Shown: piece after piece, positions 34,196-46,250 of the stretch
How the letters are laid out: every line of letters starts with the position of its first letter
How positions within the stretch are numbered: the stretch's first letter is position 1
Source of the DNA: Clitoria ternatea
Lineage: Eukaryota; Streptophyta; Magnoliopsida; Fabales; Fabaceae
Assembly: GCA_037962975.1 (NCBI GenBank)
Contig: CM075673.1
Span: forward strand, 162,150,667 to 162,214,666
Length of the DNA stretch: 64,000 nucleotides
Direction: 5' to 3'
The notes under the pieces: generated by a model
The model's database searches: none
What the model was told of the DNA's origin: nothing
What the model saw: only the letters and a program-made list of their open reading frames with translations
Position numbers and translations under genes: made by a program

Positions 34196-34299
34196 TCAAT
34201 CAATAATATTCCTTAACAGCAGTTTCTGGGTTTCAATCTCTGAATCATTTTCTTCTATTATGTAATCAGCTCTTCTTTTGGCTGCTTTAGCAGCAAGTC
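34196..34299 (-). CDS. Possible last coding exon of an unidentified protein
   Basis: On the minus strand a good acceptor (TTTGCCTCAACAG) precedes 104 bases that read LAAKAAKRRADYIIEEND and onward to RNIID and a TGA, 33 residues, after a two-base codon remainder. The peptide is charged, helix-like and much more protein-like than the flanks. It ends 80 bases before the PPR start, so it may be the 3' exon of a separate gene or part of an upstream leader of the PPR transcript. I could not find the preceding exon and do not recognise the family. Confidence 0.35.
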
Positions 34300-35589
34300 C
34301 TGTTGAGGCAAACCATGTAATATAAACAAAGTTCAGCAAGCATTTAACGACCCTCAGTTGCAACAAATAACTCATAAAGAAACTGAATTAACAAAGAATT
34401 TAATTATATTAATTAACAAATTATGCCATGCTAGAGATACAGCTGTTTCCCTTATTTTCCCTTTTAGTTGAAATGAGATGGCAGCAAGAAGAAAAAAACC
34501 TTTCCATTATAGATATACATTTTGAAAACAAAAAATCAAAAAGACACCTCATTCAAAGCAAACTGGAAAAATGAAAAGAACCAAAGACTTCCTTATAACA
34601 AAGAATGCTTAGAACTTAGCAGCCTCTGATGTGTCACTAAGTATTCTAAACAAATCAATTAAAGAGACCAATATAACATTATCTGTCATTTAAATCTAAT
34701 TGTGCATCAAACTTATTTGAAGCAATCTTGTGAAGTACAAATGTTGTTAACATATTAAATGCTACCATGTTAGATAAAATATTATTAAGTGTTGATTCAG
34801 CTGATAATTCTTGAAAGAATTAATAATCTTTCGTACAGCTGCCAAATTGAATCAAACTTAAGCTAAAATATCACCAAATATAAGACCCACTATGCACCAC
34901 ATGAAAGCCTTATTATCCTCAAGGCTTTTTTTGCTTGGGAAAAAGAAAAGATTTATAAAACTTATAAAATATTGAACTGTAGAAAAGGTAGGAACTGAGA
35001 ATAAAGGATGAAAACTGACTCCAATAACCTGATATTGAAAGACCTCATACAACAGCAGCAAAAACAGCTTAATGAAGATAAAGCATGAATTATTCACTAA
35101 ACTCGCATCAGTTATTAAAAGACTAATAGAGAAAATTCAGAAGAAAACTTGAGAACAAACAGCAAAAAGATTAAGGGCTTTGCTGTTAGAGCATAAAAAC
35201 ACAAATGGTTGCACATAAATTATGTTGCAGGACCTCAACAAAATATGTTGCGTTTAGCAAGAGCACAAGAGAGCCTTGTAGGAAGCAGGTGAAGTTCATA
35301 CTCCCCTGAGAACCAACCACCACATTCCAGTATGCTCTAAACTACCTGGAAGCCAACTTAGCAAACCACTGACTAGCCCAAACTACAAATTTCTTCAAAA
35401 TCTCAGTTCAAGAATGAATCCATTGCACCACCATTTTTCAGAAGTCAGCTGATAAAAAAGAAAGCACCCCTGAAAATTTAAACATTGTTTAATGCTTAAT
35501 ATCCTCAAACAAATTACAAAATAGTTTTGAGACATCATGGATAATCTCACTTCTCAGTTCCAGAGCAGGTTAACATTAAGAAGCAGTTA

Positions 35590-35836
35590 GGGCCCTTTTA
35601 AATTGTGAAAATGTTTCCTATTTTCATTTCTTATTTTCAGTTTTAATTACAAAACTGTCATCATGTTTTCTATTTTCAAAAATTTGTACTGAAAAAAAAA
35701 AGTGAAAACGGGACATGAAAACAGGAAACCAAAAAAAGTTGTTTTCAGTGTACAAAATTTTGAAAACAGAAAACATGATGGTAGTTTTATAATTAAAACT
35801 GAAAACAAGAAATGCTTTCACAATCCAAACAGGCCC
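35590..35836. mobile_element. Tourist-like MITE (247 bp), TTA target
   Basis: The left end GGGCCCTTTTAAATTGTGAA pairs with the complement of the right end (CACAATCCAAACAGGCCC). The inner arms also fold back almost fully. TTA flanks both sides (35587-35589, 35837-35839), the target of PIF/Harbinger Tourist elements. Confidence 0.8.
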
Positions 35837-35910
35837 TTAAGTACCAGCGATCTCAGAAATTTTCCAATAAAATTAGGAATGTGCCTAAAAGTTAAGGTTT
35901 CCATGAGAAC

Positions 35911-36026
35911 TGGGAAATTCATATACATTCTATTCTTATGTTTAGGCTTCAAGAACTAAATTTATACCTGGGAAATTCATATACATTCTATTCTTATGTT
36001 TAGGCTTCAAGAACTAAATTTATACC
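35911..36026. repeat. Perfect 58-bp tandem duplication
   Basis: 35911-35968 and 35969-36026 are identical by eye. A third copy does not follow. Confidence 0.93.
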
Positions 36027-37084
36027 TAGTATCCACTTTCTTTCTACTACATGATCAATACAATTGCAAGAAAATCATAACAAGAAAGTTAATATCAATC
36101 TAAAAAACCTTGGAAGAACATATGAAACTTCACCAAACCAAAACCATAGCAATGAAGGCAATATCATTAGGTATGAGGTGAGTTAAAAAAAGGGATTTTT
36201 CTGATAAATTATGCATGCTATGCAAAGTCTGTCTGTATGGAGATACCACTACCCTTGAAAGAAATTAGTTTATAGATGATGAGACAGTCTTCCAATGTCT
36301 CCATTTAATGCCTCTAACAAATGAATACCTTAAAATTGACAGCATATTCATATTGTAACACCTATATTAGATACTGATCAATACGGCTTCCTTATCTTCA
36401 AATCTCTTATCTCTTATGAATTACTTTTTCTCCAAATATTGAATCACAACTTGAATATAATTGTTGAGATAATGATACATATTATAGATATTATGAATTA
36501 TAGATAATGATTTCATTTTGTTTTATCTCTAATCTTTAGGATAGATCATACACACACTTTTTCAGTTGTTGTCTCGCCAGTGCATGTGGCTTACGCGCCA
36601 CCTTCCAGCCACTGTTTTCCAACGCCACCGGCCCCATTCTGCTTGTCGGTCTCTCTTGGTTCTGTTTGGCCAAGTTCTGGTGGATCAAGGCACTATTTGT
36701 ATGACGTCTTGTTCGTAGTCATCATTCATGACTAAAGATTCTGATTCGAACCCTCACTCTAATCATCTTCCTCCTTCTGCTTCTGTTTTTGAGCACACTC
36801 AGAAGCAAACCCAATCTACATTTGAGCTGAGAACTGAAATAGAAGGTGACCATGGGTCTCTCTTCTCTGCTTAGGAGTATAAGGAGTATTTTTAGATGAA
36901 GGCAGTTAGGAAGCCCAAACCTCATCATCAATCACTATTGCCCATTCTGCATGTAAGCCAAGAACTGAAACAGAAGGTGACCATAGGTCTCTCTTCTCTA
37001 CTCAGGAGTATAAGGAGTATCTTCAGATGAAGGCAGCCCAAGAAGCCCAAACCTCATCATCAGTCACTGTTGCCCATTTCGTAA

Positions 37085-37555
37085 AATTTGTTATTGGTTG
37101 CAAGTAGGTCTATAATGTTAAAGTAGGCCCTGATGGAAAGGTGTTCCACCACAAGCTTTTGTGTTTTTCTAGAAGGAAATCTTGTTTCATGGAAAAGTAA
37201 AACGCAGAATGTTGTTGCCACCTCAAGTATGGAGGCTAAGTATCGAGTTATGGCTCAAATTGCACATGAACTTTTATGGGTAAGACCATTAATTCAGGAG
37301 TTACGCTTTGTCTGGTTGGTCCTATGGGATTAGTATGTGACAATCAATTAGCATTGTATCTAGCCTCCAATCCAGCTTTTCATGAAAGAACCAAGCACAT
37401 TAAAGTGGACTGTCATTTTATTAGGGAGAAGATTCTTCCTAGTGTTATCAAGACTTAATCAGTTTGCTCCAAATATCAGTTTGCTGATATCTTCACTAAA
37501 TCCTTATGTGGGCCCAAAATAGAATATATTTGTAGCAAGCTGGATGCCTGTGACA
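37085..37555 (+). pseudogene. Copia RT scrap fused to RNase H remnant
   Basis: FVIGCK and VKVGPDGKV (start of the copia reverse transcriptase) jump after a large deletion to NLVSWKSKTQNVVATSSMEA, CDNQLALYLASNPAFHERTK and HIKVDCHFIREK, the conserved RNase H tail, then QFADIFTKSL. Frameshifts near 37133 and 37300 and a stop near 37456 break it. Confidence 0.8.
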
Positions 37556-37574
37556 TCTCCGGCTTGAGGGGGGG

Positions 37575-37856
37575 TGTTGAGATAATTATAGATATTATAG
37601 ATTGTAAATAATGATTTTATTATACCTTACCTATACTCTTTAGGATAATAGTTTCCTCATTTATTGTAATCTTATCTCTAATCTCCAGGAGATTAGTTCT
37701 ATTCTAATCTCTAGGAGTCTTATCTTTAATCTTTAGGAGTCTAATCTCTAGTCTGAGGAGATTCGTTTTGTATCTCATTTATATATATAATGTTGTAAAC
37801 TCTTGTGAATCAATAAAACACAATTATTCATTGGTTTCAAGTATAACATTTCAACA
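37575..37856 (+). repeat. Copia 3' LTR (282 bp)
   Basis: TG...CA ends, a short TA-rich U3 with repeated 'TCTAATCTCTAGGAG' motifs, and a TATATATATAA near 37784. AATAAAACA at 37813 may act as the polyadenylation signal. Confidence 0.7.
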
Positions 37857-38932
37857 TGAATTTAGCTACGATTGCTCTTTTTCAATAAATTTTGTAAGAG
37901 GTAAAAAACCAGCAATAATATCAAGATGATGGCAAATCAATATAAATATCAGCTTTACTAAGAATAAATAAATAAAAATCAATGAAAATAAATTAATAAA
38001 ACATAAGCAATATAAATATAATTATATTTTATTTACATTTTACATAATACATATTACCACACCAGTAATCCTAATCATAACTTTTAAAACATTGCTATAC
38101 TATGTATTGTACATTACCATACCCAATACTGATTGATACCTGTACTAGTACAACGTAGCCTACTCAGCACCGAAAGTATACAGAAGTAAACATGGAAGGA
38201 ATCAAGTTGATTATGATAAAGAATTGTAGTAAATTAGTAATAGAATTAAATGCTTTAGTAATAGAATTAAATGCGTCTAACCAAAATTTAAGATAGTTTC
38301 TTCCCGGAAAGAGTCTTCTATGCCAAACAATATCATTAAACAAGGAAAGTGAACTACATTGTCACACATCAATTCCATCCACCACCAAGACCCATCAAAG
38401 AAACAAGGGTACCTAGCAAAATTAACAAAGCCATCCACAAAACAGACCATAAGAAATCAACATTTGAAACTGCAACCAAGAAAGCTAGCAAAAGCAAATC
38501 ACGAAGTTCATCCAGGCATTTGTCCAAACACGTAACTTGCAACCCATAAATCAATTCAGAACCCATTAAACCAAATTTAAAATTTTCCTAAGACACGTCA
38601 ATCAATCATTATGCAGAACTTGATGGTGCACACATGCCTCAGATATTCATTCGTAAACTGAAGTCCCCGGAAATTTTCTAAACTAAGTAGTAAGAGACAA
38701 AATAACAACCACGTACCGAACACTTCGAAATGGACAAATTTTGGAAGGCAAGCGTGTAGGGGTGGTTCGAGTTCAAAGCAGTACGGGGAAATAGAAACCG
38801 AGATGGACGTTTCTTATTTTTCTGACGTTAACAGATAGATATTAGAAAATGAAGTCAAATGAGAAATGGTACCAGAAGAGCGGGATTACAAAGGGTCTTC
38901 TTAGGTAGCCCTGTTTATAGGACTTAGTTTTC

Positions 38933-39457
38933 TAGATTTTCAAAATTAAAATTTTGTTCGTGAATTATATTTTGGAGATTGTTTGAAATTTTGTGTTTTG
39001 ATTTTTAAAATTAAAATATGAAAATAACTTTTAATACTTTTGATTTTCTCTTTTAAAATCTTAAAATTTATAATTCTCCTATCTATTCACATTCATCTCA
39101 TCTAAAGTTGATGCTAGCACCATACACCTCCTCAACTTCATCCATTTCATTACTTTTATTTCCTATTATGTCTTCCTCCCCGACTTTGAGTTCTTATTCA
39201 TGTCACCACCACTACCACCATTTTTACCTCCACAATAGTCCAAATCTTGTGTTTGGGTCTTTATGTTTTTCCTTTTTGAATTAAAAAACATTAACAAAAA
39301 AAGTAATCAAATGAGTTTTTCCTTCTCAAGTTTTAAAAATAGATTTATTAAACAAGTATTTTTCATCGTGTTCTCAAAAATAATTTTTTATAATTGTATC
39401 TCAAAATTATCTTTAAAAACTAAAATAACAAAACTAAGTCAAACAAACCACAATAGT
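38933..39457. mobile_element. Large foldback, MITE-like
   Basis: Left GTTTATAGGACTTAGTTTT pairs with the complement of AAAACTAAGTCAAACAAACC at the right, and the AT-rich inner arms also pair in part. No clear target duplication. Confidence 0.4.
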
Positions 39458-40287
39458 ATTTTTTTCGTAACAAGAAACTGATGGTATAGTATATTGTATT
39501 TGTTTTTGTTTTCATAAGTTGTAAAAAGTTTAGATGAGTTGATCTAGACTTATCTGTTCATCGAAGAAAGATGTCTTATGGCTCGATGAGGACTTGTAGT
39601 GTGTACTTACAATCATCTATCAAGGTTGCTATTGATCTTTTTGAGACCCGGTAGCGATATAGATCGTGGATCCTAAATATCGAATTGAGATTGTCCAAGT
39701 CAAAACTAACATGCTCTTAAACCAAACTGAAAGTTAAAAAAAGATAGATCATGGTCCTAAACATCGAACTAAGATCCTGGAAGTTAAAACTAACATGTTC
39801 TTTAAACCAAACTAGGGTTTCAGAAAAGTTAAAACTAACATGTTCCTAAAAAATGATCCGATAGTGTGCTACTTGCTTGCTAGTGTGCATTGGAATTCCT
39901 TTATCGAGTCCCACGTGCTTGTCAAATGATCCAACCTTGTAATCGAGGTCAAATACATGAGGTGTTTTAGGGAATCCAACGATACTAAGTTGATATGCTT
40001 CTTCTGGCTGATGTCAGCTCAAAATGGGATACCTGTAAAAATGCCAAGAAATGACCAAATGGGTGTGTTTCTTAGGACACATTTGATGCTTAAATTAGTA
40101 AATAACGATGTTAAATGACTGTTATAAGAGTAAAGAGAAGTTGAAAGGTCCTAGAGTCTACTTTCGAGGGGATATTTATAAAGAGAGAGATGTGCAAAGG
40201 TAATGATAAGTGTCTTAGGTGCCTTTTCAGAGATTGTCGGTGATGTGACATAAATGATTGGTTCTCTTATAAGGTGTCTTAACAACT

Positions 40288-40505
40288 GTCTGAAAGATAT
40301 TATCCAATAGTGTATCCCTCTTGGGAGGTATCTTGACATAAGTTTAAGAGGTATCGTCAGATGGTACATCCCTTTTAGAAGGTATCTTGACATAGGTCTA
40401 GAAGTACCATCTAAGAGTGCATCCCTCCTTAAAGGTATCTTGATATAGATCCAAGAGATATTGTCAAATGATGCATCCCTCATGGGATGTGTCTTACATA
40501 GGTTC
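40288..40505. repeat. 53-bp tandem array, four units
   Basis: Blocks with GTGCATCCCTC...GGTATCTTGACATAGG recur with the 'ATCCC' anchor at 40315, 40369, 40421 and 40475. It probably belongs to a decayed LTR. A minus-strand frame across it is repeat-driven. Confidence 0.85.
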
Positions 40506-41823
40506 AAATCTAGATCGATAGAGGTTTAGCCAACATGTCTAAATGAACATGTTTCATGTGTTTTAGGATATGAGTATACCAGTATAAGCTGACATAGGTC
40601 TAACCGATATATCTAGATCACTCATTATCATCAATTCAATTGTTTTAATCTTACACATACACAAACCAAAAAAATATGGACAATATAATATTTATATTAG
40701 AACAAAAAAAGGTGTGACTTGGTTATCTATTACCACATATTTTCAAATATTTTAATATTTTTTTCTTTGAAATATCCTTAATTAAAAGTTTGGTTTTCCT
40801 CCTTATTTATGGTCATTCTTTTTACTAAACCCTAAAACTAAAATAAATCTCTTTTCTCTGAAACATTGTTCTGTTGCATCACTTAAAGAATGGAAAGCAA
40901 ATTTCAAATGCATAAATAGATTTGTCTCATGTTCAACTTGCTAGCAATGTAGAAGTTGAGATGATTCTTATATGCAAATGATTATATGATTATTTTAGGT
41001 ATACTTGTTTTTTTCATTGTTTTTATCTTAAGAAAAAGGGAGGAACTTTTCAAACAATGATTTGGTTACATGTGTATCTATATTTGCATGGGAGGAACTC
41101 TGTAAACAATATGAATTGTCCAAGCCTCTTTAATTGGTATGTATAGGTCATTTCACGAAAACAATAGGTCTACTTTGTGCACAAAACATGAGGGGGAAGA
41201 AAAATAAGTTCCTAAAACTTAATGATATACATGTCAATGGAGAATTGTTTAGCATTGAGTGCTTTGTATTTTGTTATCGCATTACACATGCCCCTTTGAT
41301 TTGTTTTTTTTTATTTATATATAAGAAACACAATATGTTTTTGAATTTGTTTTGTTAAATTAATTTAAAGCCGTAAAAACTTCACGTATTTTATAGCTTA
41401 AGCATGGTGCTAATATCCCACCTACAATTCATTAAGAAATGGCCTCTAAGAATTTCAACACCTTACCAATTCATGAGTAATAATAGTCAATGAACCAATT
41501 TGAACTGTGATTTAAAGTTGTTATATTTACCTTTTTTATTTAATATATAGATACATAAAAATATAACTTTTTTTTTAAGTTGTTATATTTACTTTTTACA
41601 TAAATGTTAAAATTATGGTATTTTTACCTGTAGTTATTTAATAACTGAGAAAAGCGACTAAAAATATTGTCAAAGGAGATAAAGACCCACCGGTTTTTAT
41701 CAAAAACTCCCAAACAAAAACTAATAACATAATCAAAATTATAAAAAAAAAAAGCAAATAAAATTATAAAAAAAGAAAAAAGAAAAAGAAAGGGAAATAA
41801 AAATAAACCCAAAGTGGGTGAGG

Positions 41824-41919
41824 TGGGCTTGACCCGAAAGCCCAATCCAGAAACCTGTAAAACCCTAATGTACATGTACATCTCCTTATAATGCTAACCC
41901 TAAAATTAGAATTAGGGTT
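41824..41919 (+). promoter_or_regulatory. RPL13A promoter: site II and telo-box motifs
   Basis: TGGGCT at 41824-41829 and its inverse AGCCCA at 41839-41844 are site II elements. AAACCCTAA (41860-41868), AACCCTAA (41896-41903) and TTAGGGTT (41912-41919) are telo boxes. This pairing is the hallmark of plant ribosomal-protein promoters, which are tuned to cell growth. The cluster ends 70 bases before the ATG. Confidence 0.85.
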
Positions 41920-41989
41920 GAAGTAGCAGCAGCAACAACAGAGAGGGTTAAAGCCGAGAGAGGGTAGTGTTACGTTGCAGCGAGGGAAA

Positions 41990-44096
41990 ATGGTGTCGGG
42001 TTCTGGGATCTGCGCAAAGAGGGTGGTGGTTGATGCACGACACCACATGTTGGGTCGTTTGGCATCGATTGTGGCCAAGGAGCTTCTGAACGGCCAGAAA
42101 GTGGTTGTCGTTCGGTGCGAGGAGATTTGCATCTCCGGGGGTCTCGTCAGGCAGAAAATGAAGTACATGAGGTTCCTCCGCAAACGCATGAACACCAAAC
42201 CCTCACATGGTCCCATCCATTTCCGTGCCCCTTCCAAGATCTTCTGGCGCACTGTTCGTGGGTCAGTGCTCAATTCATCTAATCTTGTTATTGTTTCGTG
42301 TTTTGATTTAGGTTTTTAATGTTGTGTTTTTTTTGTTGTATCTTGATTATAGGAAACATGCCTCGTTTTGATGCAGGTTTTGTTTTTTTTATTTTCCATT
42401 AATTCCGTGTTTGAGGTATTTTCTTGAAAATGTATGAACAATGGTAATAGTTGTGTCTTGATGAATCGAATGTTGTTTCCCCTTGTATTTGTCGATGAAA
42501 TTGTTGTTTCGATTTTGAGCTTTTAGGTTTCTGATGTCTTTTTATTTAAAACTATGGAATGTTGAATATTTTCGGTTGTGTTACTTTTTATTCTTTGATT
42601 ATGTCGGGGTTGTGTTTGCTTTGATTTAATTAACTTAGTTATAATGGGACAGGTTAATTTCTGCGTATCTTTCTTTCATATATTTTAATATTGATTTTGA
42701 ATGAAGGTGGATTGGTTGTTATAGTATTATGAATCTGAGTGAATATTAAAGTTATGATTGTTTTTCATTTTTGTTGGTGTAACATAATGATACATATAGA
42801 TGGGTTTGGTACGAAATGGATTAATATCTATGTTTTGTTTGATTTAGTTTGGTAAATTCAGAGTTGTCGTGTTTCTTTTGGTGCTGGTCATCTGTCTTGT
42901 TCTGTTTGGTTAAGTTGTTAAGCTTCAAAGGATTTTTGTTCTGTAATAACAAAATAATGCGTCGATTTGTTTTGTTCTTCAAATAGAAATGACACAGTTG
43001 CTGGAATTTACACTATCAACCATGAAAATGTTCTTGAAGGAAGTGTCAGTGGGTTTATGATTCCTTGAAGCTTTAGCCTATATATAGATAACTAGAATGA
43101 AAGAGTAAATTTTCAAGTTAGTCCTGAATTGTATGTCATGTGCTTTAGTCCTTGTGATTTTAAAAACCTCAAATTAACTTCTGAAAAACTAAACTAAATT
43201 TAATGTTAGTTTGTGAAGTTGAAAGGCTAAATTGAGAATTTTTATATCTCAAGGTTGAAGAGCAACTCTCAAACTTGAAGACCACTTTACTTATTGAGAA
43301 TGAAATGCTTGATCTCACTTTGCTGTTTGAGGGCTCTGAAATTTATAGTTTTTACAGAATGATACCACACAAGACAAAGCGTGGAGAAGCTGCTCTTTCT
43401 CGCTTGAAGGTGTATGAGGGAATCCCTCCCCCATATGACAAGACCAAGAGAATGGTTGTTCCTGATGCTCTGAAGTAAGTGTTTTATATCCACAAATTGC
43501 CTTTTATGGTAATATTTGTGGTATATACACATTCTTTTTTATTTGGATTGTCTTCACTGCTATGAGTTTGATCTAATCAATGGAAATTGTAATCAGGGTG
43601 TTGAGGCTTCAGAAGGGTCACAAATTCTGCTTGCTCGGCAAGTTGTCATCTGAAGTTGGATGGAACTACTATGACACCATCAGGGCAAGTTTTTACACTT
43701 TGAGCTTCCTTTGTGTTTGCAACTTCACATGCTACTAGTAATATTTTAAGTGTATTGTCTACTTGTGATTAGCATTCTTGTAGTATGACCCCTAATGTCT
43801 TCCTTTTGCTGGCTGTAAAGACTAGATATTTGTGCAAATTTGTTTATATCCTTGTTCATGCTCAATCTTGGAGGAAATAGAAGCTCAAATGGTTGAAATT
43901 TGGTATTTGATAATTTGAATTTTGCACTGAGGAATTGCTTTATTTCTTGCAGGAGTTGGAAAAGAAGAGAAAGGAAAAGGCAGGATTGGTTTATGAGAGA
44001 AAGAAGCAGCTCAACAAGTTGAGGGTTAAAGCTGAAAAGGTTGCTGATGAGAGGCTTGGTGCCCAACTTGATGTCCTTGCTCCAGTGAAGTACTGA
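41990..44096 (+). CDS. RPL13A: 60S ribosomal protein L13a (uL13), four exons
   Basis: Exons are 41990-42261, 43358-43474, 43597-43684 and 43953-44096. The joined frame is 206 codons, exactly the plant family length, from MVSGSGICAKRVVVDARHH to LDVLAPVKY. It is a uL13 protein of the large cytosolic subunit, and the conserved MLGRLAS and CEEICISGGL parts are present. Introns 1 and 2 are GT-AG. Intron 3 begins AGG|GCAAGT and ends CTTGCAG, a GC-AG intron; no GT donor nearby keeps the frame. Start: the ATG at 41990 matches the family start; an upstream in-frame TTG is not needed. Intron 1 carries a short MITE-like patch ('AGTTAGTCCTGAATTG', near 43114). Confidence 0.97.
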
Positions 44097-44989
44097 GTAG
44101 TTATTTGTTAGTGTTTTTAAATTTTTGATGCACTTATACCAGATTGAACTCACTTTCAATTTTGTTGGATCTTATCTTGGAAGCTGCTTTTTGTTTATTT
44201 GTGTGCTTTGTAGAATTTTTATGCCATGAAGATAATTTTCATTGCCTACAAAAAGTTTATTTGCTGCTACTACCCTTTCAATATAATATTTTTAGCGAAG
44301 TTTGTTTCAAATTTGATGGAGAATGTTGGTGATTTGTTTCTACCAAATAACACGTTTTACTATTTGTTATGCCTACGTTTACTATGGTCCTTGGAGCATG
44401 ATAACGTAACCAATAATTTTTTTTTGAACCGAGTTTGTGACCTTAAAACTTAAGGGGAAACTCATTTTCACTTCTGAGATTTGATGAAAGTTAACTATTA
44501 TTTTGTTTTATTTTTACTTTTTTCTCTTGTAAGACGTACATATAAAAATGAGGGTTTGCGCGATGAAGTATCAGTTGTCGCTTTTTATATGGTAGATTTA
44601 ATTGAATCATTAAATTTAATTGAAGTAATTTGACTACGAGCCCCCTCTTTTACAAGATTAAATATAACTAATTTGACTAAGGTCCTCATAAACTAAGACT
44701 GCGAACCTTATATTGCATTAACCTTGTTTTTTATTTGACCTGACAACAACAATAAGTTACAAGTTCAACATGCTTTCACCTGACGCCTCATGTAGCCTTT
44801 TGCATTAGGTCACTGTTCAATTGGATCTTAGGTAGGCTGAAATTGAATATGATGGAGGAAATTGTTTTAACCCCACACCTCTTGATTAAGTTCATTGACA
44901 GCTAAAATCAAGTTTCATCGATTCATAGTGATTAAAAGATGGTTTGATTTTGTTATAACTTGAGTCTTTAGATGGTGTAGGAGGAAACC

Positions 44990-45475
44990 ACAATGAAAAA
45001 GCTAAAGTTGAATGATGGATGCACTTTAGCCGGCTCTATTAGCATGATACACGATCCTAGAGAAGAACTCAAAATTGATCCCTTGCATCATTTTAATCTC
45101 ATATCGAAGAAAGGTCATAAACTATCATACTTAGGGATTCTGTTGAAAAGGTGACCAACGTCAACGACAAACTCAAAGCCAAGATGGAGAAGAGTTTGGT
45201 AGAACTTCTCTAGGAATACAAACAGCTTTTCTTTTGGAGTATTGCTGCTGATAATACCAAACGTGGATCCTAATTTTTGCTATCACAAGTTGGTGGTATA
45301 TCTAGAAACAAAGAGTCGATTGTGCCTTGAAAAACAAAGGATGACATGCAAATCCACTGAAGAGCTTCTAAAAGATCAATTTCATAAATCAAGTATTCTT
45401 CTTGGGTCTCCAATGTCATCATGGTCAAGAAGACAAGTTGAACAAGTGTTGCCCCAAAAAACCCATATTCACTCT
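44990..45475 (+). pseudogene. Ty3/gypsy reverse-transcriptase N-terminal remnant
   Basis: Reading across shifts gives DPREELKIDP, LVELLXEYKQLFFWS (the leucine-rich 'DVFAWS' block before the RT), VDPNFCYHKLVVYLETKSRL (the 'GIDPxxxxHxL' block) and SNVIMVKKTS ('ANVVMVKK'). The order matches the start of Tat-type RT. Many stops; no LTRs found around it. Confidence 0.6.
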
Positions 45476-45560
45476 CTAGTATGAGAAGAAAAATAAAAAA
45501 ACTAAAAAATAAAAAATTGGAAATGAATCGTTGCTTCTTCTTTTTTTCGCGCTGCAACAA

Positions 45561-46250
45561 GAAGAAATTAATTGAACACGCCATTTTATAGAAAAAATAA
45601 TAGAAAAGTTGATCTAATATTGGAAATTAGTAGTTAAAACTCTTATCCAATGATTTATATATTTTCCCATCAAAACTTTTATTATAAAAAGAATCAACAA
45701 TATATATATATATATATAAATTGGAAATGACGGATGAAATTTTTTGTGCTGGATCGAAGCAATTAATTGAACACACCATTTTACCTTATTTACATGATCA
45801 ATAGTAATCAATTCTAATTTTGAGACCAAATTGAATAATATAAAATGAAAAATAAATGGAATAAATTTATTGGTAATGTTTTTTTTTATGGAAGGGAAGA
45901 AATTAATTGAAGACACCATTTAAAAACACAAATAATTTTAACTTGATCTAATGGCGGAAATCATTAGTTAAAATCTTGATGAAATGGTTTATATATAAGA
46001 TATCAAGATATATATTTACAATATTTTAGCTTTAAAATGATATACAATTATGATATTTACATGATCAATAGTAATCACTTCTAATTTTGAGAAGAAAAAT
46101 AAAGAAAATGAATAATATAAATTTGGAAATGAACAAAAAAAAGTTTTTGGTGTTGTTGCTGTTTTTTGTGCTGGAATAGAAGAAATTGATTGAACACAAC
46201 ATTTTACAAAAAAAAATAATAGAAAAATTGATCTAATGATGAAAATCGTT
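45561..46250. repeat. Degenerate repeat with GAAGAAATTAATTGAACAC units
   Basis: The block recurs at 45561, 45755, 45896 and 46169, followed by CACCATTTTA and 'TTGATCTAATGATGGAAATC'-like sequence. Two related 'TTACATGATCAATAGTAATCA' blocks lie between. Unit length is irregular (141-273). Confidence 0.6.

Larger units (their letters stand above)
34300..36461. other. Stretch upstream of the PPR gene
   Basis: AT-rich and without a convincing gene. It holds the Tourist-like MITE (35590-35836) and the 58-bp duplication (35911-36026). Frames here are short and lack codon bias. Confidence 0.5.
36462..37856 (+). mobile_element. Internally deleted Ty1/copia element
   Basis: The 3' LTR (37575-37856, TGTTGAGATAAT...TTCAACA) follows a polypurine GAGGGGGGG. 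A truncated 5' LTR begins with the same TGTTGAGATAAT at 36462 and keeps only about 95 bases. The interior keeps a scrap of gag (EYKEYLQMKAAQEAQTSSS, present twice as a 131-bp tandem duplication at 36830-36960 and 36961-37085) joined straight to the end of reverse transcriptase and RNase H. No clean target duplication was found. The element cannot be autonomous. Confidence 0.75.
37857..41823. other. Gene-free region of decayed repeats
   Basis: Contains a large foldback (38933-39457), non-coding sequence of unknown origin at 39540-40680 with a 53-bp tandem array, and AT-rich spacer. A minus-strand GC-richer block at 38719-38830 ending TTCGAAGTGTTCG before GTACGTGG looks like a leader exon with a splice donor and might belong to the PPR transcript or to the 34196-34299 exon; there is no ATG in it. 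Confidence 0.45.

Noticed and set aside
34858..35097. Hydrophobic minus-strand frame of 79 codons
   Set aside because: T-rich sequence gives Phe/Leu-rich frames by composition; no splice context or family.
38349..38566. Opposed frames on both strands near 38.4 kb
   Set aside because: Both are under 70 codons with no homology I recognise; each could be chance.
40151..40507. 118-codon minus-strand frame
   Set aside because: It is produced by the 53-bp tandem array.
42458..42534. Possible C/D-box snoRNA in RPL13A intron 1 (TTGATGA ... CTGA)
   Set aside because: The box C lacks its leading purine and the flanks do not form a terminal stem; vertebrate RPL13A introns hold snoRNAs, but no such evidence is seen here.
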